DNA from: Acidobacteriota bacterium
GTDB lineage: Bacteria > Acidobacteriota > Blastocatellia > RBC074
Direction: 5' to 3'
DNA: 64,000 nucleotides
Assembly: GCA_016789605.1 (NCBI GenBank)
Contig: JAEUQO010000247.1
Coordinates: 1 to 64,000 of the forward strand
The notes below the pieces were generated by a model that saw only the letters and a list, made by a program, of their open reading frames with translations, made no database searches and was not told the origin of the DNA. Below are positions 1-8,228 of this stretch, in pieces. The position numbers and the translations under genes were made by a program. The first letter of the stretch is position 1; each line of letters starts with the position of its first letter.

Positions 1-336
1 GCGCGCGACGCGACAAATTTCGGCTTTGGTGCTGCCAGCATCAGTGACGATTGCGCCCGGTTTGATCAATCCGGCGCGGCTGCGCAAAAAATCAATGATC
101 GCGCCAATCGGCGCAGCCAAATACACCAAATCCGCCTGACAAATCTCACTGCGGTCAAAACTCTCTTCCAGCGCATCGGCCACACCACGTTCGACCGCCA
201 ATTGCGGGCTGCGTTTGCCGCCGCAAGCCGTAATGCGTCCGGTAAAGCCCGCACGCCGCAAAGCCAGGGCAAACGATCCGCCGAGCAATCCGCAACCGAC
301 GATGCACACGTGTTTGATGTCGCTGGCGCTGGTCAC
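1..336 (-). CDS. tyrA: Prephenate dehydrogenase, N-terminal part (truncated by window edge)
   Basis: About 112 codons are visible, and the 3' part lies beyond base 1. The product should oxidatively decarboxylate prephenate to 4-hydroxyphenylpyruvate in tyrosine synthesis. The visible part is an NAD(P)-binding Rossmann domain with the glycine-rich loop VGCGLLGGSFALALRRAG near the N-terminus, then LVYLAAPIGAI and a TDAGSTKAEI segment typical of TyrA. The start is a GTG at 334-336 that overlaps the TGA of the upstream DAHP synthase-like gene (GTGA overlap), which implies translational coupling. It is the last visible gene of a minus-strand aromatic amino acid operon. A fusion to another domain beyond the edge cannot be excluded. 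Confidence 0.85.
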   Translation of the reverse strand, partial: MTSASDIKHVCIVGCGLLGGSFALALRRAGFTGRITACGGKRSPQLAVERGVADALEESFDRSEICQADLVYLAAPIGAIIDFLRSRAGLIKPGAIVTDAGSTKAEICRVAR

Positions 337-1343
337 AGCTTTCTCTCCACGGCTGAAGCGATGATGCGCAACTGTTCTGTCAGCTTGGCAAAACGCGGCA
401 AATCGAGCGCTTGTGCGCCGTCTGACAACGCCTGATCGGGGTCTGGGTGAACTTCGACCAGCAAACCGTCCGCCCCTGCGGCAACGGCGGCGCGCGCCAG
501 TGGCGCGACTTTATCGCGGCGTCCGGTACCTCGGCTGGGGTCGGCGATCACCGGCAAATGCGAGAGCTTTTTGATGACCGGAATGGCTGAAATATCCAGC
601 GTGTGATTGGTGTAAGTCTCAAACGTCTTGATGCCGCGTTCACAGATGATGAGTTGTTGATTGCCCGCACGCAGCAGGTAATCGGCGGACAGCAACGTGT
701 CTTCGATGGTCGAAGACGTCCCGCGCCGCAACACCAGCGGTTTGTCGAGTTTCGCCAGTTCACGCAACAACGCGTAATTTTGCATGTTGCGTTCGGCAAT
801 CTGAATGATGTCAACGTAGCGGGCAAACAGCGGCAATTGCGACGAATCGGTGATTGTCGAAAAGGTCAGCATCTGATGCCGACTGGCGGTTTCGCTGAGC
901 AGCTTCAGGCCTTCTTCGCCCAGGCCTTGAAACCCATACGGGTCATTGCTGGAACGAAATGCCGAACCACGCAACACACGCACGCCTTGTTTGGCCAAGG
1001 CGGCGGCGATGGTTTCGATCTGCTCGCGACTTTCGACGACGCTGGGACCGGCAATCAGCGTAACCTCTTCACCGCCGATAAGGACGTCCTTGATTTTGAT
1101 TTGCGTGCCTTCCGGCCTGAAAGCACGCGCCGCCAGTTTGTAAGGACTGCTGACGCGTACGACTTTGTTGACGCCATCCAGCAATTCCAATTCGCGGATG
1201 TCTGTGATGCGCGAACCAACCGCGCCCAAAATCGTGTAGCGCGCTCCTGTCGAACGGTGAATGTCGAATCCCAGGTTAACCAGACGATCAACCACGCGCA
1301 CAATCTGTTCTTCCGGCGCGTTTTCTTCCATTACGATGATCAT
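333..1343 (-). CDS. DAHP synthase (type I-beta)-like protein with substituted catalytic residues
   Basis: At 336 residues it has the usual length and layout of Thermotoga-type DAHP synthase: an N-terminal ferredoxin-like domain (about 1-75) and a TIM barrel. Several family signatures are intact, including GFQGLGEEGLKLL, ICERGIKTFE, TLDISAIPVIKK, VEVHPDPDQALSDG and the PEP-site arginine of LRG. Key residues differ. The metal-ligand Cys of the GPC motif is Ser101. Lys and Arg of the KPRTSP motif are Arg130 and Ser132. Lys of LLKRG is Arg207. The metal-ligand His of DPSH is Arg271. Glu297 and Asp308 are kept. Established DAHP synthases need these metal and PEP ligands, so catalysis is doubtful; a regulatory or altered activity is inferred. 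It lies between chorismate mutase and tyrA. Confidence 0.8.
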   Translation of the reverse strand: MIIVMEENAPEEQIVRVVDRLVNLGFDIHRSTGARYTILGAVGSRITDIRELELLDGVNKVVRVSSPYKLAARAFRPEGTQIKIKDVLIGGEEVTLIAGPSVVESREQIETIAAALAKQGVRVLRGSAFRSSNDPYGFQGLGEEGLKLLSETASRHQMLTFSTITDSSQLPLFARYVDIIQIAERNMQNYALLRELAKLDKPLVLRRGTSSTIEDTLLSADYLLRAGNQQLIICERGIKTFETYTNHTLDISAIPVIKKLSHLPVIADPSRGTGRRDKVAPLARAAVAAGADGLLVEVHPDPDQALSDGAQALDLPRFAKLTEQLRIIASAVERKL

Positions 1344-1416
1344 AACGTCGTCGCGGCAACCGGCGTCAGATGACGGGCAAAGCGCTTGTCGCCTGCCTGT
1401 CGCCTGCCACCTTTAC

Positions 1417-1725
1417 CTACTCCTCCTCTTTGCTGGCGTGAATGCGCTCGATACGGCGCGCTTCGTCAATCACGCGTTCAAACAATCGGCGAATGGCTTC
1501 GGCGTCGAGCGGCCCGTGATTGGCGTTGGTCACGTTGGCAATCACTTGCGCCTCGCGCGAAGGCGAATAAATCTCCAGGCCCAGTTGTTTCTTGATGTGC
1601 CCGATTTCGATGGCGCATTGCGTTCGTTCGTTGAAGAGCTTGACCAATTGCAGGTCAATTTCATCAATGCGCTCACGCCAGGAGCCCATCTGTTTCATTG
1701 CTTGTTCGTGTGCCTCGTCGCTCAT
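1417..1725 (-). CDS. Chorismate mutase, AroQ class
   Basis: This 102-residue all-helical protein should rearrange chorismate to prephenate, the substrate of the downstream tyrA product. AroQ features seen are SWRERIDEIDLQLVKLFNER in helix 1 with its N-terminal arginine, the GHIKKQLG lysine region, and SPSREAQVI with the Arg-Glu pair of helix 2. The start at 1725 overlaps the trpA stop (ATGA, 1722-1725). A longer reading from 1845 would run through trpA antisense to its frame and is rejected. The 73-nt gap to the DAHP synthase-like gene is short enough for one transcript. AroQ enzymes often bind a DAHP synthase partner, so a complex with the neighbouring degenerate DAHP synthase is a reasonable inference. 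Confidence 0.88.
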   Translation of the reverse strand: MSDEAHEQAMKQMGSWRERIDEIDLQLVKLFNERTQCAIEIGHIKKQLGLEIYSPSREAQVIANVTNANHGPLDAEAIRRLFERVIDEARRIERIHASKEEE

Positions 1726-2510
1726 TGTCCTTTCAGCTCCCGCGCCAGTTGGGCGACACGTTCGGCCAGATTCGGGGCGCTCAGATTCTGTTCGATTTCC
1801 AGCACCAGGCGACTGCCCACCACCGCGCCATCGGCATAACTCCAAACTTCGCGCACGTGCTCAGGCGTTGAAACGCCAAAGCCCACCGCAACCGGCAACG
1901 CCGAAGCCTGTCTGACACGCGCCACCAGTTCCCGCACTTCGCTGGAAACTTCTGTGCGCACACCGGTCACTCCCGTACGCGCGACAACGTAGATAAATCC
2001 GCTGGCAGATTCTGCAATCAACCGTATCCGCTCATCCGTCGAAGTCGGGGCCACCAGAAAGATCGTGTCTATCTCGGCCTGCCGCATTTCGGCGGCAAAT
2101 TCGCTGGCTTCTTCGGGAATCATGTCAGTGATCAACACACCGTCTATGCCTGCGGCTTTTAGCTGCGCGCCGACGTTTGTGCGACTGAATTGCATCAGCG
2201 GATTGAAATAGGTGAACAGCACAATCGGCACATCTGATCGCTGCCGAAAGCGTGCGACCAACGGCAAAATGTCTGCCACGCCCAGCGGCGTTTTGAGGGC
2301 ACGCTCTGAAGCGCGCTGAATCACCGGCCCATCCGCCATCGGATCAGAAAACGGCACGCCGAGTTCGATCACATCGGCTCCGGCGTCGGCCAGCGCAAGC
2401 AGGATTTGTTCGGTGGTCGCCAAATCCGGATCGCCCGCAGTGATGTACGGAATAAAGGCCCGGCGACCGGCGGCGTTGAGTTGCTGAAATTTTTGAGAAA
2501 TCCGAGTCAT
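1722..2510 (-). CDS. trpA: Tryptophan synthase alpha subunit
   Basis: The 262-residue product cleaves indole-3-glycerol phosphate to indole and glyceraldehyde 3-phosphate within the alpha2-beta2 tryptophan synthase. The catalytic residues are present: Glu49 in VIELGVPFSDPMADG and Asp60 in the same segment, matching E. coli numbering. GVLITDMIPEEA and ARTGVTGVR correspond to the loop regions of the family. It is the first visible gene of the minus-strand aromatic operon and overlaps the chorismate mutase start by 4 nt. No trpB is in the 309 nt upstream, so the trp genes are split in this genome. I see no strong Shine-Dalgarno before the ATG. Confidence 0.95.
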   Translation of the reverse strand: MTRISQKFQQLNAAGRRAFIPYITAGDPDLATTEQILLALADAGADVIELGVPFSDPMADGPVIQRASERALKTPLGVADILPLVARFRQRSDVPIVLFTYFNPLMQFSRTNVGAQLKAAGIDGVLITDMIPEEASEFAAEMRQAEIDTIFLVAPTSTDERIRLIAESASGFIYVVARTGVTGVRTEVSSEVRELVARVRQASALPVAVGFGVSTPEHVREVWSYADGAVVGSRLVLEIEQNLSAPNLAERVAQLARELKGQ

Positions 2511-2819
2511 GTAAAATCAAAAGGCAAAAATCAAAACGATGCAGAGGCAACGCCTCAAGACAAAAAGCAAAAACAACGTGGCAAAAGCCAAAACTGCGCG
2601 GGGCTGTTTTCCCTCGACCGATCCTCTCAACCAACAAGTTAGATCAGATTTCATTTTGGCGTACGGGTTTTGCCACAGAGGCACAGAGCCACAGAGGTTT
2701 CTAAGTATTTCTCTGAGCCTCCGTGGCTCTGTGGCCAATCCGTAAAGCGAATTGAAAAATGATCTAAGAGTACGTCGCCCAACGTTTCTGACTTTTGCCC
2801 CTTGCCTTTGCCTACGTGC
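2511..2819. other. Intergenic region with A-rich tract and hairpin repeat
   Basis: This 309-nt stretch lies upstream of trpA and downstream of the sorbosone-dehydrogenase-like gene. It holds an A-rich segment (2515-2600) with repeated CAAAA/GCAAAA words and, at 2671-2739, an imperfect inverted repeat. I see no coding region, tRNA or clear promoter. Confidence 0.5.
2671..2739. repeat. CACAGAG-type imperfect inverted repeat
   Basis: The left arm (about 2672-2697) is built of GCCACAGAG/GCACAGAG/CCACAGAG words. The right arm (about 2710-2735) carries the complementary CTCCGTGGCTCTGTGGC. The arms pair with a few mismatches and a loop of about 12-15 nt. The mix of internal direct repeats and an inverted repeat looks like a dispersed intergenic repeat rather than a simple terminator, because no T-run follows either arm. 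Confidence 0.55.
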
Positions 2820-4085
2820 TTACTTCTTATACGTCACGCGCCAAACCTTACGGCCGCCGTCATCCACGACCAACAAAGAACCATCGTTGATCATTGTGAC
2901 GCCCACAGGACGGCCCCAGACTTCAGGAGAGTCTTCGCCTGGCAACCAGCCGGTCAGGAAGTTTTCGTAGCCGCCTTCGGGTTTGCCTTTCGCAAACGGA
3001 ATGCGAATGACTTTGTAGCCGCTGCGATTTTTGCGATTCCACGAGCCGTGCAACGCGACAAACGCGTCGCCTTGATATTCCGCCGGAAACATCTTGCCGG
3101 TGTAAAACACGATGCCTAACGCCGCCGAGTGCGGTTCGATCAACACATCAGGCACGAGGGCACGCTTGACCAGATCGGCGCGCGGATTTTTCACACGCGG
3201 GTCGGGGTTTTGCCCCATGTAACAATCCGGCCAGCCATAAAAGCCGCCGTCTTTTACCGACGTGGCGTATTCCGGCACCAGATCATCACCGAGCAAATCG
3301 CGCTCATTCACCGCCGTCCACAATTCGCCGTTGACCGGATTCCAGGCCAGTCCGACCGGGTTGCGGATGCCGGAAGCGAAAATACGATGGCCTGTGCCGT
3401 CGGGATTGTATTCGTTGATGGCGGCGCGCACGGCTGGTTCGCCTTCGTTGACGTTCGACAATGAGCCAACCGAAACGTACATCTTCTTGCCGTCTTTGCT
3501 GAAAAGAATGTCGCGCGTCCAATGACCGCCGCCCGGCAAATCAAGCAATTTTTCCGGCGCGCCTTCGAGCTTGGTCTGGCCGATCTGGTATTTGAACCGC
3601 ACGATCGAATCGGTGTTGCCAACGTAAAAATACGTTTCCGCGCCGACTTTTTGAATCGCCATGCCAAACGGCATCTTCAAACCCGTGGCAAAGGTAAACC
3701 GTTCCGTCGCGTTATCAATTTTTCCGTCTTTGTTGCTGTCGCGCAGCAAATAGATTTCATTCTTGCGCGAATCGGCCAAAAACAGATCGCCATTCGGCCC
3801 TTGTTTGATCCAACGCGGATTCTGGTAATCGCCTTCGGTGTACACGCTGACGCTGAAGCCTGCGGGCACTGACAACGATGCGCCGTTCGGCTGGGCGACG
3901 ACTTTGGGTGGATTGCGCACGGATTCGGAATGGAACGGTTTGGGCAAGCCATTCGGCTGAATCACGATGCGTTGCGGTTTGGCAGAAGCACTGCCTTTCT
4001 GTTTCGTTTGCGCCCACACGGTGTGCGCCAGCATAGCCAGACCGATGACGGCCACGCCTGCGATTGCGATGAACTTACGATGCAT
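2820..4085 (-). CDS. Secreted sorbosone dehydrogenase / PQQ-type six-bladed propeller protein
   Basis: This is a 421-residue protein. Residues 1-25 form a signal peptide (basic start, hydrophobic core, cleavage near TVWA-Q). The mature part matches the soluble glucose/sorbosone dehydrogenase propeller family: FSVSVYTEGDYQNPRWIK, GPNGDLFLADSRKNEIYLL, MPFGMAIQ, ASGIRNPVGLAWNP, LWTAVNERD, GGFYGWPDCYMG, ALHGSWNR and GRPVGVTMINDGSLLVVDD. Such proteins oxidise sugars or aldoses with PQQ in the periplasm, but the substrate here is unknown. The start at 4085 is chosen because it has a purine-rich Shine-Dalgarno (AGAGAGA) and begins the signal peptide; the frame stays open upstream to 4262 without signal character. 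Confidence 0.82.
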   Translation of the reverse strand: MHRKFIAIAGVAVIGLAMLAHTVWAQTKQKGSASAKPQRIVIQPNGLPKPFHSESVRNPPKVVAQPNGASLSVPAGFSVSVYTEGDYQNPRWIKQGPNGDLFLADSRKNEIYLLRDSNKDGKIDNATERFTFATGLKMPFGMAIQKVGAETYFYVGNTDSIVRFKYQIGQTKLEGAPEKLLDLPGGGHWTRDILFSKDGKKMYVSVGSLSNVNEGEPAVRAAINEYNPDGTGHRIFASGIRNPVGLAWNPVNGELWTAVNERDLLGDDLVPEYATSVKDGGFYGWPDCYMGQNPDPRVKNPRADLVKRALVPDVLIEPHSAALGIVFYTGKMFPAEYQGDAFVALHGSWNRKNRSGYKVIRIPFAKGKPEGGYENFLTGWLPGEDSPEVWGRPVGVTMINDGSLLVVDDGGRKVWRVTYKK

Positions 4086-4311
4086 GCATTCTCTCTCTTT
4101 TGCGGTTGAATTGCGGCGCGCTTCCCTGTCAGGAATGAGCCGGAAAACGCGCGCTGCTACGCGCTGCGCCGCCAGCGGCGCAAAACAAATTCTGTGTTGC
4201 GTGAATTGATGTTGAAGTCGGAATTGAATTGCGATTGTCAGAGATGTCGCGGGCAAGCGCAAGAGCCAACCCGATCACACCGACGCTCATTTTGCGACAA
4301 CGGTGTTGGAC

Positions 4312-6033
4312 TTACTTGCGCGCCGCGCTTTTTGACAGGCCGCGCACAAATTCAGAGTACTGCGCCACATCCCGGCAAGCGGCATCTGCCGGAACTTTCC
4401 CTGTCAACAATGCCACCGTTACGCACGCAGAGGCCGGAGCCAGCACCGAACTGGCAGAATTGGTCTCGTGATAATGGTTGGGAACACCATTCGCTTTGCA
4501 TGGATCCACGGACTGTTTGAGGTCCATCTTTTTCAAATCAAGCGGTTCGCGCCGCCAGTCATATCGCGGCACCAGATAGCCGAATTCATCCGGGCACAAT
4601 CCGAACATAAACCGGTATTTCGCCGTCATCGCATCGCGAATCGAAGGCTCTGCGGGTGCGCCGGTGTCGGCTTGCGGGCAATCAGTGCGTTTGTATTTCG
4701 CCACACCGTAAAAAACCTCGGGAAACAGTTCGCCGGGCGAGGTCACGATCTGAGCGTCGCCCAGTCGCAAAGCATAGATGGTGGTTTTGACTTCCTGCGG
4801 CGAACCTTCCTGGGATGGCGTCATCGTGTCGAGCACGCCCAGGCGCGAAAGAAACTGATACCCCTGATTGTCCATCGGCAACCGCAAATCGGCTTTGCGC
4901 ACTTCCAGCACGCCGGATTTGCTCCATTCGCCGCGCGTCAAAGCTTCACTGGCGGCTTTGGCCACGTCACGGCCAATGGCTTCGGTGCGTTCAAACGTAA
5001 AGACCGGACGATTGCTGTTTGCGTTCAGCGGGAAATCTTTGCCGTCAAATCGTATGCGGTCGTTATTTTTGGTGTTGGTGTCGCCGATGATCTCTGCCGC
5101 ACCAATCGCGCCGTTGATGAAAACAGCCGTGCCACCGTATTTCTGCTCGACAGATTGCCGGATCGCGTGCGGAAAATCTGACGTCAGCAGGGTGTTTTTA
5201 TCCTCCATGGATTCGGGATGCGTATTCCAGTTAATCAGCGTGGCGATGGTCTGATTCGTTTTGCCGACGAACTGCATCACGCGCAACTCTTCGTCAAAGA
5301 ATTTGGGCGGACGTCCGCTGGTGCGCGTCTGCATGCCGACCAGGCTGGGCGACAATTGCGGATTGGTTTGCCCCAGCTTGATGCGCGCGGGCTGTAAACT
5401 GCTCGCCGCCTGCGTAATGCTTTTGGCAATCTGTTTGTCGAGAAAGCGCAGATATTTCGGATACTTGCCGTCCTTGAGCGGGCCGTCTCCCCAGGGGCCG
5501 ATGGTGTCCGGGCCTTCGTGGCTGTGCGTCGAAGCCAGCAAAATTTCTTGCACGCCCAGCTTCGGATCGAGCTGTTTCTGAATGTGATTCAGCCCGTAAT
5601 AACTCGCTTCGGAGTAATACCCGATGAAATCAATCGCCACGATAGCAATGCGTGTTGCGCCGTATTCGAGCACGATCGTGCGCGCCCATAGGTCGTCGTG
5701 TTTGCCTGTCGCCAGACGCTTGTCACCAAACCCGGCCAGATAAATGCCATCGTATTTGTTTTTGGAACTGCGATCGAGTTCGGTGTTGCCGGGGTCGTCT
5801 TCAAACGGTTCGCCGCCGTCCCATTTGCCATTTCCGTTCTGGTCGTCGAACTTCTCGCCCCAAACGCCAGTGGCCGTGATTTGGCCATCCCATTCCGGAT
5901 GCGCGCCAAACGGCGTCACGACAACAGCCGCAGCGCCGACTTTCAACTCCGGTTTGGCAGCCACAGGCGCGACTTCACGCCAGGCCAAACCGCCCACCAC
6001 GAGCACGACCAACAAAAGCAACAAGCGATTCAT
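4312..6033 (-). CDS. Secreted neutral/alkaline ceramidase-like hydrolase
   Basis: This 573-residue protein has an N-terminal hydrophobic signal (residues 1-20) and a good Shine-Dalgarno (GGAGA). Family landmarks are [14 protein letters not shown] at the N-terminus, [23 protein letters not shown] (a His-rich zinc-ligand segment), [10 protein letters not shown] (a second His segment), [10 protein letters not shown] and [17 protein letters not shown]. Residues about 63-80 hold [18 protein letters not shown], an EF-hand-like acidic loop that may bind calcium. Neutral ceramidases hydrolyse N-acyl sphingoid bases. Acidobacterial members of this family are numerous and mostly uncharacterised, so the lipid substrate is inference. 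It is upstream of and co-directional with the sorbosone dehydrogenase-like gene. Confidence 0.75.
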   Translation of the reverse strand: MNRLLLLLVVLVVGGLAWREVAPVAAKPELKVGAAAVVVTPFGAHPEWDGQITATGVWGEKFDDQNGNGKWDGGEPFEDDPGNTELDRSSKNKYDGIYLAGFGDKRLATGKHDDLWARTIVLEYGATRIAIVAIDFIGYYSEASYYGLNHIQKQLDPKLGVQEILLASTHSHEGPDTIGPWGDGPLKDGKYPKYLRFLDKQIAKSITQAASSLQPARIKLGQTNPQLSPSLVGMQTRTSGRPPKFFDEELRVMQFVGKTNQTIATLINWNTHPESMEDKNTLLTSDFPHAIRQSVEQKYGGTAVFINGAIGAAEIIGDTNTKNNDRIRFDGKDFPLNANSNRPVFTFERTEAIGRDVAKAASEALTRGEWSKSGVLEVRKADLRLPMDNQGYQFLSRLGVLDTMTPSQEGSPQEVKTTIYALRLGDAQIVTSPGELFPEVFYGVAKYKRTDCPQADTGAPAEPSIRDAMTAKYRFMFGLCPDEFGYLVPRYDWRREPLDLKKMDLKQSVDPCKANGVPNHYHETNSASSVLAPASACVTVALLTGKVPADAACRDVAQYSEFVRGLSKSAARK

Positions 6034-6061
6034 CGGGGATTCTCCAAAATGGTAAATGCGG

Positions 6062-6181
6062 GTAACTGCTCAGGCCAGCGAAAACGACTGAACAAACGGA
6101 ACAGAGACCGGAAAAATTTGCGTCCATTCCGTCATTTCCGGCTGTTCCGCAATCTCAGTTTCATTTCCCCTGAGCAGTTAC
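6062..6181. repeat. 120-bp imperfect inverted repeat with 13-bp perfect ends
   Basis: The outer 13 bases, 6062-6074 and 6169-6181, are perfectly complementary (GTAACTGCTCAGG and its reverse complement). Further inside, CGGAACAG is matched by CTGTTCCG, and other shorter words also pair. The element fills nearly all of the gap between the ceramidase-like gene and the DUF4197 gene. It could be a MITE-like or REP-like repeat or a long terminator for the DUF4197 transcript. No target duplication is evident. Confidence 0.55.
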
Positions 6182-6193
6182 AAATGCAAACAA

Positions 6194-6895
6194 TTAGCGG
6201 CGGCGGCCAAAGACTTCGCGCAGGATGCTGGTCACGCGCGCAGCCGGATTTTTGCGAATCTTCTTCTCTTCTTCGCCGACCATATAAAACAACCCGTCGA
6301 GCGATTTGTTAACGACGTAATCGTCAATGTCCAGCGACTCTGTGCGCACAAACGGCAAATTGCGCACGCGTCCGGTCAGCTCTTTGTATTGCCGCGTCGC
6401 GCCGACATCGTTCATCGCCGTTTCGATAATCGGGCGAAACGCCGTGGCAATTTTGTCAGCGGTTTTCTCTTTGAAATATTCGGTCGCGGCGGTGTCGCCG
6501 CCCGTCAGAATCTTGCGCGCGTCGTCAAACGTCATCTCTTTGATCGCGTCCACAAAGAATTTGCGCGCTTGCGGCGCAGCCTTTTCGGCGGCGCGGTTCA
6601 TGCTTAACACAAACTCGTCCACCATCTTGCCCTGGCCGACGGCGCGCAATCCTTTGCCAACGGTTTCCAACTGTTTGGGCAACAAAATCTTGATCGCCGC
6701 ATTTTTGAAAAATCCGTCCAGCCGCCCGGTCAGATTCACCGCGTTGCCTGCGCCGATCTGCAACGCTTCTTTCAACCCGGCGACGATCTTGCTGTCACTC
6801 AAGCTGCCAAATTGCGCGCGGCCCAGGCTGACGCAAGGCAAGGCCAGCAAGACCAAAACACAACCAAGCCGCCAACCAGCGTTTCGCAAACGCAT
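6194..6895 (-). CDS. DUF4197 family exported protein
   Basis: This 233-residue protein has a signal peptide at residues 1-27 ([20 protein letters not shown], cleavage near GRA-Q). The body matches the DUF4197 family: [77 protein letters not shown] and [17 protein letters not shown]. The family is helical and exported, with no established function. The start at 6895 has a GGAGG sequence just upstream (on the minus strand) and opens the signal peptide; a longer frame to 7036 has no signal character. It is divergent from the small gene at 7116. Confidence 0.82.
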   Translation of the reverse strand: MRLRNAGWRLGCVLVLLALPCVSLGRAQFGSLSDSKIVAGLKEALQIGAGNAVNLTGRLDGFFKNAAIKILLPKQLETVGKGLRAVGQGKMVDEFVLSMNRAAEKAAPQARKFFVDAIKEMTFDDARKILTGGDTAATEYFKEKTADKIATAFRPIIETAMNDVGATRQYKELTGRVRNLPFVRTESLDIDDYVVNKSLDGLFYMVGEEEKKIRKNPAARVTSILREVFGRRR

Positions 6896-7115
6896 ATGCG
6901 CCTCCTTGTCGGGAAAAGTCAGGATCAATTTTGCCAACTGCGTGCGCCGGAAACGCGCGCGAAATTGCCGTGGAAAACGCGCGCACGCTATCAGGTCAGA
7001 CGGGTCAGAAGCAAGCAAAGGCCAGCTTGACAGCATCAGAGCAAAGCCACAGAATCGCGGCGGTTTTCGCGAGACGCAATTTCAGTCAATTCAATCACTT
7101 TGAGGATTTCTATTC

Positions 7116-7322
7116 ATGCCAGAGATTGACCGCGAACTGGCGCATTTTTTTGCCTGGGCAAGGCCGCGCGCGTATGCGGAATTTGATCGCCGTATGCAAG
7201 CAGACCCGCAACTGGACCCAAACTGGACTTTTTCCGACATTATGCAAACCTTGCTGGAAGAATACCGCCAGCAACAACAGGCACCGGCTGACAGCAGCAC
7301 AGATGCAGAACAAAGGAGTTAA
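7116..7322 (+). CDS. Small hypothetical protein preceding the GH19 hydrolase
   Basis: The product is 68 residues with no signal peptide or membrane segment. The N-terminal half is aromatic-rich (HFFAWARPRAYAEFDRRMQ), and the tail is Gln/Ser/Asp-rich and probably disordered. A GAGG lies about 10 nt upstream of the ATG. The stop codon is 3 nt before the start of the next gene, and the GGAG that initiates that gene sits inside this ORF's end, so the two are very probably cotranslated. I do not recognise the family. A role tied to the downstream cell-wall hydrolase (chaperone, inhibitor or holin-like partner) is a guess; lack of a hydrophobic segment argues against a holin. Confidence 0.6.
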   Translation: MPEIDRELAHFFAWARPRAYAEFDRRMQADPQLDPNWTFSDIMQTLLEEYRQQQQAPADSSTDAEQRS

Positions 7323-7325
7323 CGG

Positions 7326-8138
7326 ATGCGGACGTTAAAGCAAGGGGACAAAGGACCCGATGTCAAACAATTGCAGCAACAGTTGAACCTCTTCGGCTTT
7401 CCTTGCGGAACCCCGGATGGAGCATTTGGCGGCAATACGCGCACCGCCGTCGTGTCGTTTCAACGCAGCCGGGGGTTGGTGGCTGATGGTGTGGTTGGTC
7501 CGTCAACGCAACGTGCGTTGGGTCTGATTTCAGACTCTGACTTTCTGTCTGCCGTTTCGGTCATTCCGCAGGTCACGGTGGACTTGGTGCTGCGTATCTT
7601 TCCGGGCACGCCGCGCACCAACATCGAAACCCACTTGCCGTTTGTGCTGAGTGCGCTCGAAAAGAACGAGTTGGCAGACAAAGACATGGTCTTGATGGCG
7701 TTGGCAACCATTCGCGCCGAGACCGCAAGCTTTTTGCCCATCAGCGAAGCCGTCTCGAAATTCAACACGACGTTGCCTGGCACACCACCGTTTTTTGACA
7801 AATATGATTTTCGCGCTGATTTGGGCAATCGCGGCCCGAACGATGGCGCCGATTTCAAAGGACGCGGCTTTATCCAGTTAACCGGACGCAACAATTACGA
7901 ACGGTATGGCCAACGCATCGGTTTGGGCCTGCAATTGCTCGACAATCCTGATCTGGCCAATTCGTCGCAAATCGCGGCCTTGTTGCTGGCCGACTTTCTC
8001 AAAGACAAAGAGCGCGCCATTCGTGAAGCGCTGAGCCAAAACGATCTGGCCAAAGCCCGTCGTCTGGTCAACGGCGGCTCGCACGGATTGGCGGAATTTA
8101 CCAAAGCCTTTCGCACCGGCGCACAGTTGATCCGCTAG
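7326..8138 (+). CDS. Peptidoglycan-binding domain plus GH19-type hydrolase
   Basis: This 270-residue protein starts with a PG_binding_1 domain (about 1-65: LKQGDKGPDVKQLQQQLN, GAFGGNTRTAVVSFQ, GVVGPSTQRAL). A glycoside hydrolase family 19-like domain follows (about 80-265), with ATIRAETASFLPISE carrying the likely catalytic Glu, FKGRGFIQLTGRNNYERYG and NPDLANSSQIAALLLADF. Such enzymes cut chitin or peptidoglycan, and this arrangement is common in endolysins. There is no signal peptide, which fits an endolysin-like or autolysin role needing an export partner. It is translated just after the 68-residue ORF (Shine-Dalgarno AAGGAG). No other phage genes are nearby. Confidence 0.82.
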   Translation: MRTLKQGDKGPDVKQLQQQLNLFGFPCGTPDGAFGGNTRTAVVSFQRSRGLVADGVVGPSTQRALGLISDSDFLSAVSVIPQVTVDLVLRIFPGTPRTNIETHLPFVLSALEKNELADKDMVLMALATIRAETASFLPISEAVSKFNTTLPGTPPFFDKYDFRADLGNRGPNDGADFKGRGFIQLTGRNNYERYGQRIGLGLQLLDNPDLANSSQIAALLLADFLKDKERAIREALSQNDLAKARRLVNGGSHGLAEFTKAFRTGAQLIR

Positions 8139-8154
8139 CGCTTGGCAAACAAGG

Positions 8155-8204
8155 AAACGGCCTGACAGCCTACGCTTTCGTAGGCTGTCAGGCCGTTTGT
8201 TTTT
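8155..8204. terminator. Bidirectional terminator hairpin between convergent genes
   Basis: A perfect 20-bp stem (8155-8174 and 8179-8198) with a four-base loop CTTT is flanked by A-rich sequence on the left and GTTTTT on the right. It sits between the stops of the GH19 gene (plus) and the desaturase (minus), and can serve both directions. Confidence 0.9.
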
Positions 8205-8228
8205 CCCGACAAGTTTGAATTCCCCGGC

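Noticed and set aside
603-1373. 256-codon plus-strand ORF across the DAHP synthase-like region
   Set aside because: It is antisense to a clear family protein in another frame and its translation shows no family features; a shadow of the GC-rich gene.
7326-8138. Prophage remnant
   Set aside because: Only a PG-binding/GH19 enzyme and one small ORF; no capsid, tail, integrase or att-like repeats nearby.
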